Below are positions 10,701 through 18,023 of a DNA stretch of 64,000 nucleotides, piece after piece (the first letter of the stretch is position 1; each line of letters opens with the position of its first letter). The DNA comes from G963664225 sp964538065 (GTDB lineage: Bacteria; Verrucomicrobiota; Verrucomicrobiia; Limisphaerales; UBA1319): contig CAZIDG010000007.1 of NCBI GenBank assembly GCA_964538065.1, positions 25,412 to 89,411 of the forward strand, written 5' to 3'. A model generated the notes under the pieces. The model had not been told where the DNA came from. It searched no databases and saw nothing but the letters and a program-made list of their open reading frames with translations. Position numbers and translations under genes: made by a program.

Positions 10701-11037
10701 CACGCAAAAACAATAACGCCAGCCCTTCCAATCGCTCCTGGCCACGAACCGCCATCAGCCGAGGCCACCAGTTGGTGGCGGCAAAATCCTTCCGCGAGAG
10801 CGAAAGTTTACTGAAGTAGTCCTCCAGCAACAGCCACGCCCGCTGGGAATCCTGGCACTCTGCAAACGAGCGAAGCAGCTCCGCGCGTTCAGCCACAGAT
10901 ACCTTCGAATCTGACAACTCCCGTCTTAGGTCGGCCCAAGCGCCATACGTCTTGTCCAATACGCTGTTTTGCGCATCGTACTTCGCCTGGCTGCCATTGC
11001 CGGCACCATTCCCGTTCTTTCGCGCATGTCTAGGCAT
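7777..11037 (-). CDS. SNF2/RapA-family DEAD-like helicase
   Basis: A 1086-residue Swi2/Snf2 ATPase. The conserved engine occupies the C-terminal half: motif I LADDMGLGKT, motif Ia/Ib region VICPASVLHNW, motif II VLDEAQFIKN, motif III LTGTPMENRLLDLWS, motif V/VI region TGLNLTSASYVLLYDPWWNP and QAIDRSHRIGQT. The long N-terminal half (about 600 residues) resembles the bacterial SNF2-associated region of stand-alone bacterial Snf2 proteins and contains no recognised nuclease or methylase. Such proteins translocate on double-stranded DNA. It stands alone with no restriction or defence genes beside it, so a general transcription or recombination role is more likely than a defence role, but this is inference. 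Confidence 0.9.
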   Translation of the reverse strand: MPRHARKNGNGAGNGSQAKYDAQNSVLDKTYGAWADLRRELSDSKVSVAERAELLRSFAECQDSQRAWLLLEDYFSKLSLSRKDFAATNWWPRLMAVRGQERLEGLALLFLRARRPLPSELIPSANMERLAQIDQAEQEQEFIASIEEWLFPPMPSHLDAPRASLRVLCSVMPSTPGNVLNALAVRFSIFRPRTGEKIKSVEEVVDLTNRAAHEQELFPAGDWLFVQWLADQHPTSTGTAPLLLYGTDLLAWLARWGNCARLEMETDGGKLQFLGEVAEFVPSLFEEESDLSFTQNIRLSDGSVHPVSEPLFFDGQPSIILMGHTFHLLRRSPTPDLLGRWLKNARLPVKKLSHRFLARLRQMHAGEGAEWDRICISHQAKPQFVFELNEDTVRLRLLARSERDNSLWQWNGHEWQINSSVYRQQEKPEFLDDPRLDPAVRWLRRLDWFTPEPGLWTGDANEHFLNSLAMTWPERPAEAEYLGNQAFQRLFLNPHKLRPKLIVEGSGIDWFTVSTEWEREGMRLSASDLERLASATNRFVKLPDGGWVQLDTDAVLAAHETMADLGVDGLSPITQKVEMVHAVQLGETVMSRFANQAEVKVLKEHVAKFAGIPPTDLPVGLVGDLRPYQKEGFDFLCHLSRLKLGGVLADDMGLGKTLQTLAWLAWLKDCNTNDPQPTLVICPASVLHNWRREANRFTPEMKVLVLQSGPARHNLRQQIPQHDIIVTNYALLRRDLTALQKFSFRAIVLDEAQFIKNPSAQVTLSVKQLHSKYRLALTGTPMENRLLDLWSIMDFVQPGYLGSQSDFNEKYDPPGDDMELRHISRRRLSARLRPLILRRLKKQVARDLPDRIEERRDCELGELQRKLYLAELRRSREQILQTVADKGLAQSKIHVLAALTRLRQICCHPQLVGSDALSGKTETLFELLEPLLAEGHKVLVFSQFVQMLKLLELECQQRQIPTHLLTGATKQRQEVVQAFQSDTQPGVFLLSLRAAGTGLNLTSASYVLLYDPWWNPAVEAQAIDRSHRIGQTQTVMAYRLIAPGTVEEKIWELQQRKSQTISDVLGEEGFARSLSKQDLEYLFAEN

Positions 11038-11395
11038 TTCAACACGATTCCATTTTATGCGTTCTTACCATCTCCACATAAAATGGGAGCTTTGGTCAAT
11101 CTCAAATGGGATATTTTTTGATTGTGCCATCTTCAGGACCATATTTCTCTTGCCCCCCTTGTAAGAGCCAAGTACTTTGCGCCACGGGTTGGGTTGTTCT
11201 TATATATGGGTGAATTATTGTCGTCTGTGTGTTTCACCCTGACGTTCGCTGTCCGCCATCTATCCAGAAGTCACAAAAACGCACTGCTGATGCAGGGTAA
11301 AATTCAGTCCAAAGCGTTCACGTCCCTTGAGGATTGGTCGGTCATCAAATGATGATGGCTTTTATGATAAACCTCATGAAAACCGGGGTTCTTAA
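11038..11395. other. Divergent intergenic region upstream of the double-cubane/selenium operon
   Basis: 358 bases without a convincing gene. It must contain the promoters of the helicase (- strand) and of the long + strand operon that starts at 11396. A perfect 5-base inverted repeat (TCATC AAAT GATGA) lies at 11342-11355, followed by a TATGAT hexamer about 36 bases before the first start codon. No good -35 partner is seen, so I do not claim a defined promoter. Confidence 0.4.
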
Positions 11396-12613
11396 ATGAA
11401 TTGCACATCTCCTTCCGAAGGGTCGGCACCGAATGCCCATTTACCCGAGCCGTTGATATGGTTCGAGGGCATGATCGACCATTGCTACGACGTTGCAGAA
11501 GCCGCCAAGGCACAGGGACGCCCGATTGTAGGAATCATGTGTGAATTCACCCCGCGCGAAATCATCATGGCGGCAGGGGCAGTGCCCGTCTGCCTTTGTG
11601 GTGGATCTGCAGCCACAATCCCACCTGCCGAACAGGTGCTTCCCGCCAACCTGTGCCCCTTAATCAAATCGACCTATGGCTATCACCTCACCGGCAAGAA
11701 TCCATTTTTGAAATGGGCGGATCTCGTGGTTGCCGAGACAACCTGTGATGGCAAAAAAAAGATGTTCGAACTCATGGGTCTCTCGAAACCCATGTATGTA
11801 CTTGAGTTGCCTCAAAAGGCCAATGACGACGACGCACTCGAACGATGGACCCAAGAAGTGCGTAAATTCGCAACCCACATGGAAGAACGATTCCACACGC
11901 GCATCACTGATGAAAAACTGCGTGCAGCATGCCGGTTAATGAATCGTGAACGCGGATTGCGACGGCAGTTGGCGGATTTAATGGTCCATGAACACCCGCC
12001 CCTCACAGGCCGTCACTTGATCGAATTCAAGAGCATCATCTCAGGTTTGGAGGAGGATTTGCGGCAATATGAACGCGCACTGCAATTCTATAACGACGGA
12101 ACGCCTGCCAGGAGGAACGTTGACAAGCCTGAGATACGGGTTCTGCTCACAGGTGTGCCCCTTGTCCATGGCGCTGAACGCGTGCTGGAATTGATCGAGG
12201 GGGCTGGCGCTGTCGTGGTTGCCATGGAGAACTGCACTGGGCTCAAGCCGATCCTCGACGATGTAGCTGCTGAAAGGGAAGACCTTATCCGGGCTATTGC
12301 CGAAAAGTACTACCACCTCCCCTGCTCCGTCATGACGTTGAACAACCGGCGCATTGAATCGCTTCGCGCGCTGGCGTTGAAGTATCGCCCCCAATGCGTC
12401 ATCGATCTCGTTTGGCAGGCCTGTCTTACATATGATATCGAGACCTTCCACGTGCGCAAAATGGTGGAGGAAGAGCTTCGGCTTCCCTACCTGAAAATCG
12501 CCACGGACTATTCGCCCTCGGATTCCTCGCGAATCACGGGGCGGATCGAAGCTTTGTTCGAGACAATTCAAAACAAACAATATGAAAATCGCACCCCAAA
12601 TACATTTATCTGA
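11396..12613 (+). CDS. Double-cubane cluster protein, YjiM type (2-hydroxyacyl-CoA dehydratase family)
   Basis: A 405-residue protein that resembles E. coli YjiM along its length: GIMCEFTPREIIMAAGAVPV, LCPLIKSTYG with Cys87, ETTCDGKKKM with Cys117, the C-terminal QACLTY with Cys343 and the ATDYSPSD block. In the family these regions carry the iron-sulfur ligands. Characterised double-cubane cluster proteins bind an [8Fe-9S] cluster and, with an ATP-driven reductase, carry out very low potential reductions such as acetylene reduction; physiological substrates are unknown. The protein has no signal peptide and should be cytoplasmic. It opens a dense operon and overlaps the next gene by 32 bases. 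A plain 2-hydroxyacyl-CoA dehydratase subunit is less likely given the YjiM-specific motifs. Confidence 0.85.
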   Translation: MNCTSPSEGSAPNAHLPEPLIWFEGMIDHCYDVAEAAKAQGRPIVGIMCEFTPREIIMAAGAVPVCLCGGSAATIPPAEQVLPANLCPLIKSTYGYHLTGKNPFLKWADLVVAETTCDGKKKMFELMGLSKPMYVLELPQKANDDDALERWTQEVRKFATHMEERFHTRITDEKLRAACRLMNRERGLRRQLADLMVHEHPPLTGRHLIEFKSIISGLEEDLRQYERALQFYNDGTPARRNVDKPEIRVLLTGVPLVHGAERVLELIEGAGAVVVAMENCTGLKPILDDVAAEREDLIRAIAEKYYHLPCSVMTLNNRRIESLRALALKYRPQCVIDLVWQACLTYDIETFHVRKMVEEELRLPYLKIATDYSPSDSSRITGRIEALFETIQNKQYENRTPNTFI

Positions 12614-13388
12614 TGTCCAGGGAGTTTATTCCGGACCAGAGGGGCGGCTGTGGGAGTTGCTCATGGGCGAACAAATCCACCTGGGGGGACTGCAATCCTC
12701 CCAAGCCCTGGCACAAGAGGCCGGCATTGTCGCCGGCAGTAAAGGAGTCGATCTTTGTTGCTGCACAGGGGCAGGAATGAGGTTCCTGGTTCGTTTCTGC
12801 AAGGCGGCCCAAATGACAGGGGTGGATGCAACTCCCGCCATCATCGAACTGGGCCGTCGCCGTTCAGCCAACGAGGGATGGGATGGTGCCATCTCTTTTG
12901 TGGAAAGTGATGCCTGTGCAACAGGGTTGCCCTCCAATCATTTTGATTTTGCGTGGGGCGAGGATGCCTGGTGTTATGTGGAAGATAAATCAAAACTGAT
13001 CGCGGAGGCAGCCCGACTCGTCAAACCCGATGGCAAAATTGCCTTCACCGATTGGATGGAGGGCCCCGCTGGATTAACGGACTCGGAAGCAAAACGCTAC
13101 CTCGGTTTCATGAAGTTTCCGAATATCCTGACCCTACAGGAATACCAATCCATCCTGACAAACAACCACTGTTCCGTGATCATCGCAAAGGACACGGGGC
13201 GTTTTGCCGCCACCATGCCGCTCTATCTCGACATGATTGAAAAGCAACTGGCCTATGATGCACTGAAAATCATCGGTTTCGATACTGTCATGGCCCAGGG
13301 CCTCATCGCCGAAATGAAGAATATTCTATCCCTGGCCCAAGCTGGGAAAATCATTCAAGGCATGATTGTTGCCCAAAAAAGACGGTGA
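12582..13388 (+). CDS. SAM-dependent methyltransferase, class I
   Basis: A 268-residue Rossmann-fold methyltransferase. Motif I is VDLCCCTGAGMRFLV (about residues 50-64), the acidic loop GVDATPAIIELG follows, then post-I and motif II blocks (FVESDACATGLP; FDFAWGEDAWCYV) and a KPDGKIAFTDWMEG strand. The N-terminal YSGPEGRLWELLMGEQIHLGG-like region (given here in parts: SGPEGRLWELL, GEQIHLGG) is reminiscent of glycine-betaine-pathway or small-amine methyltransferases, but the acceptor cannot be read from sequence. It lies between two iron-sulfur reductase genes, overlapping the first by 32 bases and the next by four, so it is translationally tied to them. Its three adjacent Cys in motif I are unusual. 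Confidence 0.82.
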   Translation: MKIAPQIHLSDVQGVYSGPEGRLWELLMGEQIHLGGLQSSQALAQEAGIVAGSKGVDLCCCTGAGMRFLVRFCKAAQMTGVDATPAIIELGRRRSANEGWDGAISFVESDACATGLPSNHFDFAWGEDAWCYVEDKSKLIAEAARLVKPDGKIAFTDWMEGPAGLTDSEAKRYLGFMKFPNILTLQEYQSILTNNHCSVIIAKDTGRFAATMPLYLDMIEKQLAYDALKIIGFDTVMAQGLIAEMKNILSLAQAGKIIQGMIVAQKRR

Positions 13389-14368
13389 CAAGTGTGGCGC
13401 CCTTGCTCGCATATTTGAGCAGTCCGTGGATTCCCCGCGAATGGATCCTGGCACATGGGATCCACCCTAGAGGCACCTGGACTGATGACATGACTTACAG
13501 GGAGGTGGCGCCACTTTCGGCTGGTGTCTGTTCATTTGCAGAGATGCTGGCAAACAGGTCGGCAAGGTCGCCCGAATCAGTCATTATTTTCACCACAGCC
13601 TGCGATCAAATGCGCCGAAGCTTCGACGCCGCCTCTTTTCACGGCCATTCCCGGTCATTTTTATTCAACTTACCTTCAACCCGTTCAAACATGGCGCATC
13701 GGTTGTTTCGCTCTGAGATGGAAAGACTGGGCCGGTTCCTGACGGAACGTGGAGGCACGGTGCCAACGGACGAAGTGCTCCAACAAAAGATGCACGAGAC
13801 TGGCGATGTTCGTCGATGTTTGTTGGAGGCAGCATCAGGGAGTTCCTCACAATCCTTCCTAAGATCGGTAACACAATATCATCGCGACGGTACTTTGCTC
13901 ACACCACAATGGGTTATGCCAGGAAACGGAATCCCACTGGCACTCATCGGAGGTCCGATGTGCCAACAGGATTGGCCTTTTCTGGATGCGATTGAAGATT
14001 GTGGCGGCCGCGTGGTATTCAATGCAACCGAGACCGCTGAGCGCGGTCTTTATCCGGCCTTCGATTCAGGAGCGACAAACACAAATCCATTCGATGCCCT
14101 TGTGGAGGGGTGTGTGAACCACATGGTCGATGCATTCCAACGACCAAATGACGGACTCTATGCATGGCTGAAATCACGAATCCAAGCGCGTCATGTGCGG
14201 GGCATCATACTCTGGCATTTCACCGGTTGCGACCTTTGGCGTGCTGAAGCGGGAACGATGCGCCAGTTTTTCAACCTGCCCATTCTCACGCTTGAACCCA
14301 GTGCAGAACCCGGGGTGTCGCAACGCGATATTACCCGCATTCAAGCCTTTTTGGAGACACTCCAATGA
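13385..14368 (+). CDS. 2-hydroxyacyl-CoA dehydratase-family subunit (short)
   Basis: A 327-residue protein of the HgdB/FldB/BcrC-like superfamily. It begins with GTG in a GTGA overlap with the methyltransferase. Candidate cluster ligands are Cys49 (GVCSFAE), Cys73 (TTACDQMRRS) and Cys282 (WHFTGCDLW), the three-Cys spacing of family subunits that hold one [4Fe-4S] cluster. The ending (LPILTLEPSAEPGVSQRDITRI is split here as ILTLEPSAEPG and SQRDITRIQAFLE) is the usual C-terminal strand-helix unit. It pairs naturally with the following gene as a heterodimer. The reaction is unknown; the family contains dehydratases, benzoyl-CoA reductase subunits and non-CoA reductases. Confidence 0.78.
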   Translation: MTSVAPLLAYLSSPWIPREWILAHGIHPRGTWTDDMTYREVAPLSAGVCSFAEMLANRSARSPESVIIFTTACDQMRRSFDAASFHGHSRSFLFNLPSTRSNMAHRLFRSEMERLGRFLTERGGTVPTDEVLQQKMHETGDVRRCLLEAASGSSSQSFLRSVTQYHRDGTLLTPQWVMPGNGIPLALIGGPMCQQDWPFLDAIEDCGGRVVFNATETAERGLYPAFDSGATNTNPFDALVEGCVNHMVDAFQRPNDGLYAWLKSRIQARHVRGIILWHFTGCDLWRAEAGTMRQFFNLPILTLEPSAEPGVSQRDITRIQAFLETLQ

Positions 14369-15750
14369 TGGCCACCCTGCACAAACTGAACTTGGATGAG
14401 TGGAATGATCGTTATGCCCAATTAAAACAACAGGGCCTATGCGAGCCCCAGTATGGCGGTCCCCTAAGGCGTCATGTTGAGTCCGGTGAGAATTACCGCC
14501 TCAGGCAATTACAGTTTGATCCTTCGCCTGCTGCGTTGAGATTGTGGAATTTTCTTCTGACTGAGAATGATCGCCTGCATGAGGCCCGCGCCGGTGGTTG
14601 GAAAATTGTTGGTACCATGAAAGACCTGGGAACCGTGCCAGTCATGGCCTACGCTCTGCCAGGCGTGAAGGCGTTTTATCCGGATGGGGCCTGGTGGACA
14701 CCCTGTCTCATGGAATGCAGCGACAAATTGCTGCAACAGGCTGAAGCCATGGGATTCGATGCCTCCTTTTGCCCCGTCCGCGCCATGCTTCCAGCATTCG
14801 AAAACGGCGAACATTTTCCCACACCGGATTTGCTCATATGCAGCACCGGCGCTGTGTGCGATGATTTTTCGGCCATTGCGCAAAGGCTGGAAAGACATGG
14901 GCACTCGATAGTGTGGTGGGAGATACCGCGACGGAGACGCCCAGCACCTGGAGAAGATTCCTGCGCGATTCCTGGCAATCTCACGGCTCCTCGCATTCAG
15001 GTTGATTGTGTTTGCGAGGAATTAAAGCGCGTGGGCGAAAGCCTTGGTGATTTAGCTGGCAGGATGCTGGATGACCGCCTGTTACATGATGGCATTCGTG
15101 TGGCCAACCAGGTTCGGCATTTGCTTGGACAATTGCGGAAAATGGTTTATTTCGCTCCCCATGCCCCCCTGCCCGCCCTCGAGATGCTTGTGGCGGAAAT
15201 GCTCGCAATTCACTTCTGTTCGGATCGCGAGGAAACCATCGCAGTTCTTGGCGGATTGCTTGCCGAAGCACAGAGGCGCCTGGGGCAAGGACAGTGTGTC
15301 ATCACTCGTGATGCAGTGCGTGTTTTCTGGGTGAATCCCACGGCCGATTTGAGGGCGATGAATCTGCTCGAAGATTGCGGGGGGCGGCTGTGCGGGACAG
15401 ATTTCATGTTCACGCATGCGCTGGATTTAATTCCTGAAAACCTGCCCCCATGGGAAGCCCTGGCCCACACAGCCCTGGCGGATCCAATGATTGGCCCGGC
15501 AAGTGACAGAGCCGTGCGCATCGTGAACGAGTGCCGGCAAGGACATGCCGAAGCCGTCATTGTTTCGCGCATCCCTGGTGCAAGCCACTGCGCTCGTGAA
15601 GGAGAAATCATTCAGACCATTGTGCGCCAGGAACTCGGTATTCCGACAATCGAGCTTGAATTTCCCCCCGTTTCTGATGCCATGCTACCAACACTATGTT
15701 CGCGCCTGCAGGCACTTATGGAAACTGCGCGAGCCAGAAGAACGATATGA
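14365..15750 (+). CDS. 2-hydroxyacyl-CoA dehydratase-family subunit (long)
   Basis: A 461-residue paralogue of the same superfamily and probable partner of the preceding gene (ATGA overlap). Cysteines sit at family positions: Cys118 (MECSDK), Cys136 (FCPVRAM), Cys159 and Cys165 (LICSTGAVCDD) and Cys409 (ASHCAREGE). The order ECSDK, CPVRA, ICSTGAVCDD is that of catalytic subunits of HgdB-like enzymes. It is longer than its partner and carries the clearer substrate-side motifs. No CoA ligase, CoA transferase or beta-oxidation gene lies nearby, which argues against a classical CoA-ester dehydratase and for a non-CoA substrate. That last step is inference. Confidence 0.8.
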   Translation: MMATLHKLNLDEWNDRYAQLKQQGLCEPQYGGPLRRHVESGENYRLRQLQFDPSPAALRLWNFLLTENDRLHEARAGGWKIVGTMKDLGTVPVMAYALPGVKAFYPDGAWWTPCLMECSDKLLQQAEAMGFDASFCPVRAMLPAFENGEHFPTPDLLICSTGAVCDDFSAIAQRLERHGHSIVWWEIPRRRRPAPGEDSCAIPGNLTAPRIQVDCVCEELKRVGESLGDLAGRMLDDRLLHDGIRVANQVRHLLGQLRKMVYFAPHAPLPALEMLVAEMLAIHFCSDREETIAVLGGLLAEAQRRLGQGQCVITRDAVRVFWVNPTADLRAMNLLEDCGGRLCGTDFMFTHALDLIPENLPPWEALAHTALADPMIGPASDRAVRIVNECRQGHAEAVIVSRIPGASHCAREGEIIQTIVRQELGIPTIELEFPPVSDAMLPTLCSRLQALMETARARRTI

Positions 15751-16538
15751 TTTTTGCCGGCATAGATGCAGGATCACGCTCCATTAAAGCGGTGTTGTTT
15801 GACTCCGCCTGCTCCCAGTGCCTTGCCTCGGGTCTGGCAGACCAGGGCATCGAGCAGGAGCAGCTTGCGTTAAAGCTTTTTGAGCAATTGCTGCTGGAGA
15901 CAGGATTGGATCGTTCCCAGGTCTCGGGTGTCATTGCCACCGGCTACGGACGGAATGCCATTCGCTTTGCCGACAGCACGGTCACTGAAATCACCTGTCA
16001 TGCGCGCGGTGTTTATAGTCTGGCCCCCCATGCTCGTACCATCATCGAAATTGGCGGACAGGACAGCAAGGTTATCTGTCTTGAGGAAAACGGGCGCGTT
16101 CGTGATTTTGCCATGAACGACCGGTGCGCAGCAGGCACAGGACGCTTTTTGGAAATGGTTGCCTCCCGGCTCAACCGGAGCTGGGATGAATTATCCGATT
16201 TGGCCCTCCTCAGCAAAAATCCCGCGATCATCAGCAATATGTGCGTGGTGTTTGCTGAAACAGAAATCATCGGACTTCTGGCAGAGGGAAAGCCACTGGC
16301 GGACGTGGTTGCCGGAGTCCAGAACGCCATTGCCACCCGCATTTCAGCGCTGGCGGGCCGCACAGTCGCTCCTCCGGTTTATTTCACAGGCGGCGTTGCG
16401 CTCCAACCCAACATGGCCCGCGCTTTGGAGGAGGCATTATCTTGTCCCGTTCATGTCGTGCCCAACCCGCAATTCACCGGCGCCCTGGGAGCAGCCATTT
16501 CGGCTCGAGTGGCGCATCAAAGAGTCCCTGGTCTATGA
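15747..16538 (+). CDS. ATP-dependent activator / reductase (BadF/BadG/BcrA/HgdC family)
   Basis: A 263-residue ASKHA-fold ATPase that overlaps the previous stop by four bases (ATGA). It begins with the phosphate loop FAGIDAGSRSIKAVLFD. ATGYGRNAI and the IEIGGQDSKVI motif are present, and the cluster-bridging cysteines Cys127 (NDRCAAGTGRFLE) and Cys166 (NMCVVFAETE) are in place. The homodimer holds one [4Fe-4S] cluster between subunits and uses ATP hydrolysis to drive an electron onto the double-cubane or dehydratase partner. It is the only activator in the operon, so it may serve both the YjiM-type protein and the two-subunit enzyme. The E. coli counterpart would be YjiL. Confidence 0.88.
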   Translation: MIFAGIDAGSRSIKAVLFDSACSQCLASGLADQGIEQEQLALKLFEQLLLETGLDRSQVSGVIATGYGRNAIRFADSTVTEITCHARGVYSLAPHARTIIEIGGQDSKVICLEENGRVRDFAMNDRCAAGTGRFLEMVASRLNRSWDELSDLALLSKNPAIISNMCVVFAETEIIGLLAEGKPLADVVAGVQNAIATRISALAGRTVAPPVYFTGGVALQPNMARALEEALSCPVHVVPNPQFTGALGAAISARVAHQRVPGL

Positions 16539-16631
16539 ATAACCAAATCCCGGCACTGACGACATTCCCAACCAACAAACGGGCCAGTCTATCCATCACA
16601 CCGTGTAAACCAGACCACAAAGCTTAACACT

Positions 16632-18023
16632 ATGACAGAAGTCAAACAGGAATCATTGCGTGCCTTGCCATCTGTCAGCGAGTTATTGAAAACCGAGACG
16701 GCGATATGCTGGCTTCGGAGACACCCGCAAACATTGGTGACCGAATGTCTGCGTCGTGCTGTAGCGGAAGTCAGAAAACGTGTTTTGGACGGCCATCAAT
16801 CCACATCCAGCATGTCCATACTGGATCAGGCTGGTGTTTTTCTGATGCAGGCCACTGAACCACATGTGCGGGAGGCCATCAACGCCACCGGCATCATCCT
16901 GCATACTGGGCTGGGACGCGCCGTGCTTCCCTCTGCTGTGATTGACTCCATGATGGGAGAACTCAAGGGCTATTGCACACTGGCGGTGGATCGCGAATCA
17001 GGAGAACGAGTCGAACGGGATGAGCTGATTGAATACATGCTGACAGAGTTGACTGGCGCCGAAGCAGCCACCGTGGTCAACAACAATGCGGCCGCCACAA
17101 TGCTTGTTCTCGCTGCGCTTGCAGTCCAAAAGGAGGTCATTGTTTCACGAGGACAGCTCATCGAAATTGGCGGATCGTTCCGGCTACCCGATGTCATGGC
17201 ACAAAGCGGGGCACGCTTGGTTGAAATCGGCGCCACCAATCGCACCCATTTGAAGGACTACCAAAAGGCCATCACCGAGAACACAATCGCCTTTCTCAGG
17301 GCGCATCCAAGTAATTATCGCGTTGTCGGTTTCACCAGCGAGGTGTCATTGCCTGAACTCGCTGAACTGGCTCATGCACACCATCTGGTTTTGATCGACG
17401 ATCTGGGAGCCGGCGCCCTGATCGACTTGAATCAGTTTGGCTTGCCGCATGAACCGACCGTGCGGGAATCCATCAAGGCAGGCGCTGACGTCGTTCTATT
17501 CAGCGGCGACAAACTCATCGGCGCTGGACAGTGCGGCATCATCGTCGGTCGCAAGGCATTGATCGACAAACTGCGCAAGCATCCACTCATGCGTGCCATG
17601 AGAGTTGACAAATTTTGCCTGATGGCCCTGGAACGCACGTTACAGTTGTTTCGAGATCCCGATCGATTAAAGCGTGATCACCCAACCTGGACCATGGCCT
17701 GCATTCCGATGTCCGAATTAAAAATGCGGGCAGAGCGTTTGGCCCATTCCCTATCTTTGATCAATCCGAAGATAAAAACAGAAATATGCGAAAGTGAATC
17801 CTTCCTGGGAAGCGGTTCGCTGCCGACAGAGGCCATCCCAAGTTACGAAGTGGCGGTGGCCATCCCTGGGATAGGTGCATCCGAACTGGCTCGGCGGCTT
17901 AGAATGGATCAGGCCTGCATTTTCAGCCGGATCAAGGATGATTGTGTCCGGTTGGATGTGCGCACCATCGCGGATGTACAAATACCTCTTATTGCTGGGG
18001 CCTTCGGTCGTATCACGATATGA
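16632..18023 (+). CDS. selA: L-seryl-tRNA(Sec) selenium transferase
   Basis: A 463-residue PLP enzyme, the standard SelA length, that converts seryl-tRNA(Sec) to selenocysteyl-tRNA(Sec) with selenophosphate. Visible family blocks are AINATGIILHTGLGRAVL, VNNNAAATMLVLAAL, SRGQLIEIGGSFRLPDVM, LIDDLGAGALIDL and the Schiff-base lysine, Lys294, in FSGDKLIGAGQCG. A 93-base spacer separates it from the activator gene and no terminator is seen in it, so it may belong to the same transcript. Its stop overlaps the selB start (ATGA). Confidence 0.96.
   Translation: MTEVKQESLRALPSVSELLKTETAICWLRRHPQTLVTECLRRAVAEVRKRVLDGHQSTSSMSILDQAGVFLMQATEPHVREAINATGIILHTGLGRAVLPSAVIDSMMGELKGYCTLAVDRESGERVERDELIEYMLTELTGAEAATVVNNNAAATMLVLAALAVQKEVIVSRGQLIEIGGSFRLPDVMAQSGARLVEIGATNRTHLKDYQKAITENTIAFLRAHPSNYRVVGFTSEVSLPELAELAHAHHLVLIDDLGAGALIDLNQFGLPHEPTVRESIKAGADVVLFSGDKLIGAGQCGIIVGRKALIDKLRKHPLMRAMRVDKFCLMALERTLQLFRDPDRLKRDHPTWTMACIPMSELKMRAERLAHSLSLINPKIKTEICESESFLGSGSLPTEAIPSYEVAVAIPGIGASELARRLRMDQACIFSRIKDDCVRLDVRTIADVQIPLIAGAFGRITI

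Noticed and set aside
7777..11037. SNF2 protein as part of a phage-defence system
   Set aside because: No methylase, nuclease, protease or other known defence partner is adjacent on either side.
11304..11513. Small - strand open frame upstream of the double-cubane gene
   Set aside because: It overlaps the start of a well-supported + strand gene and shows no conserved features.
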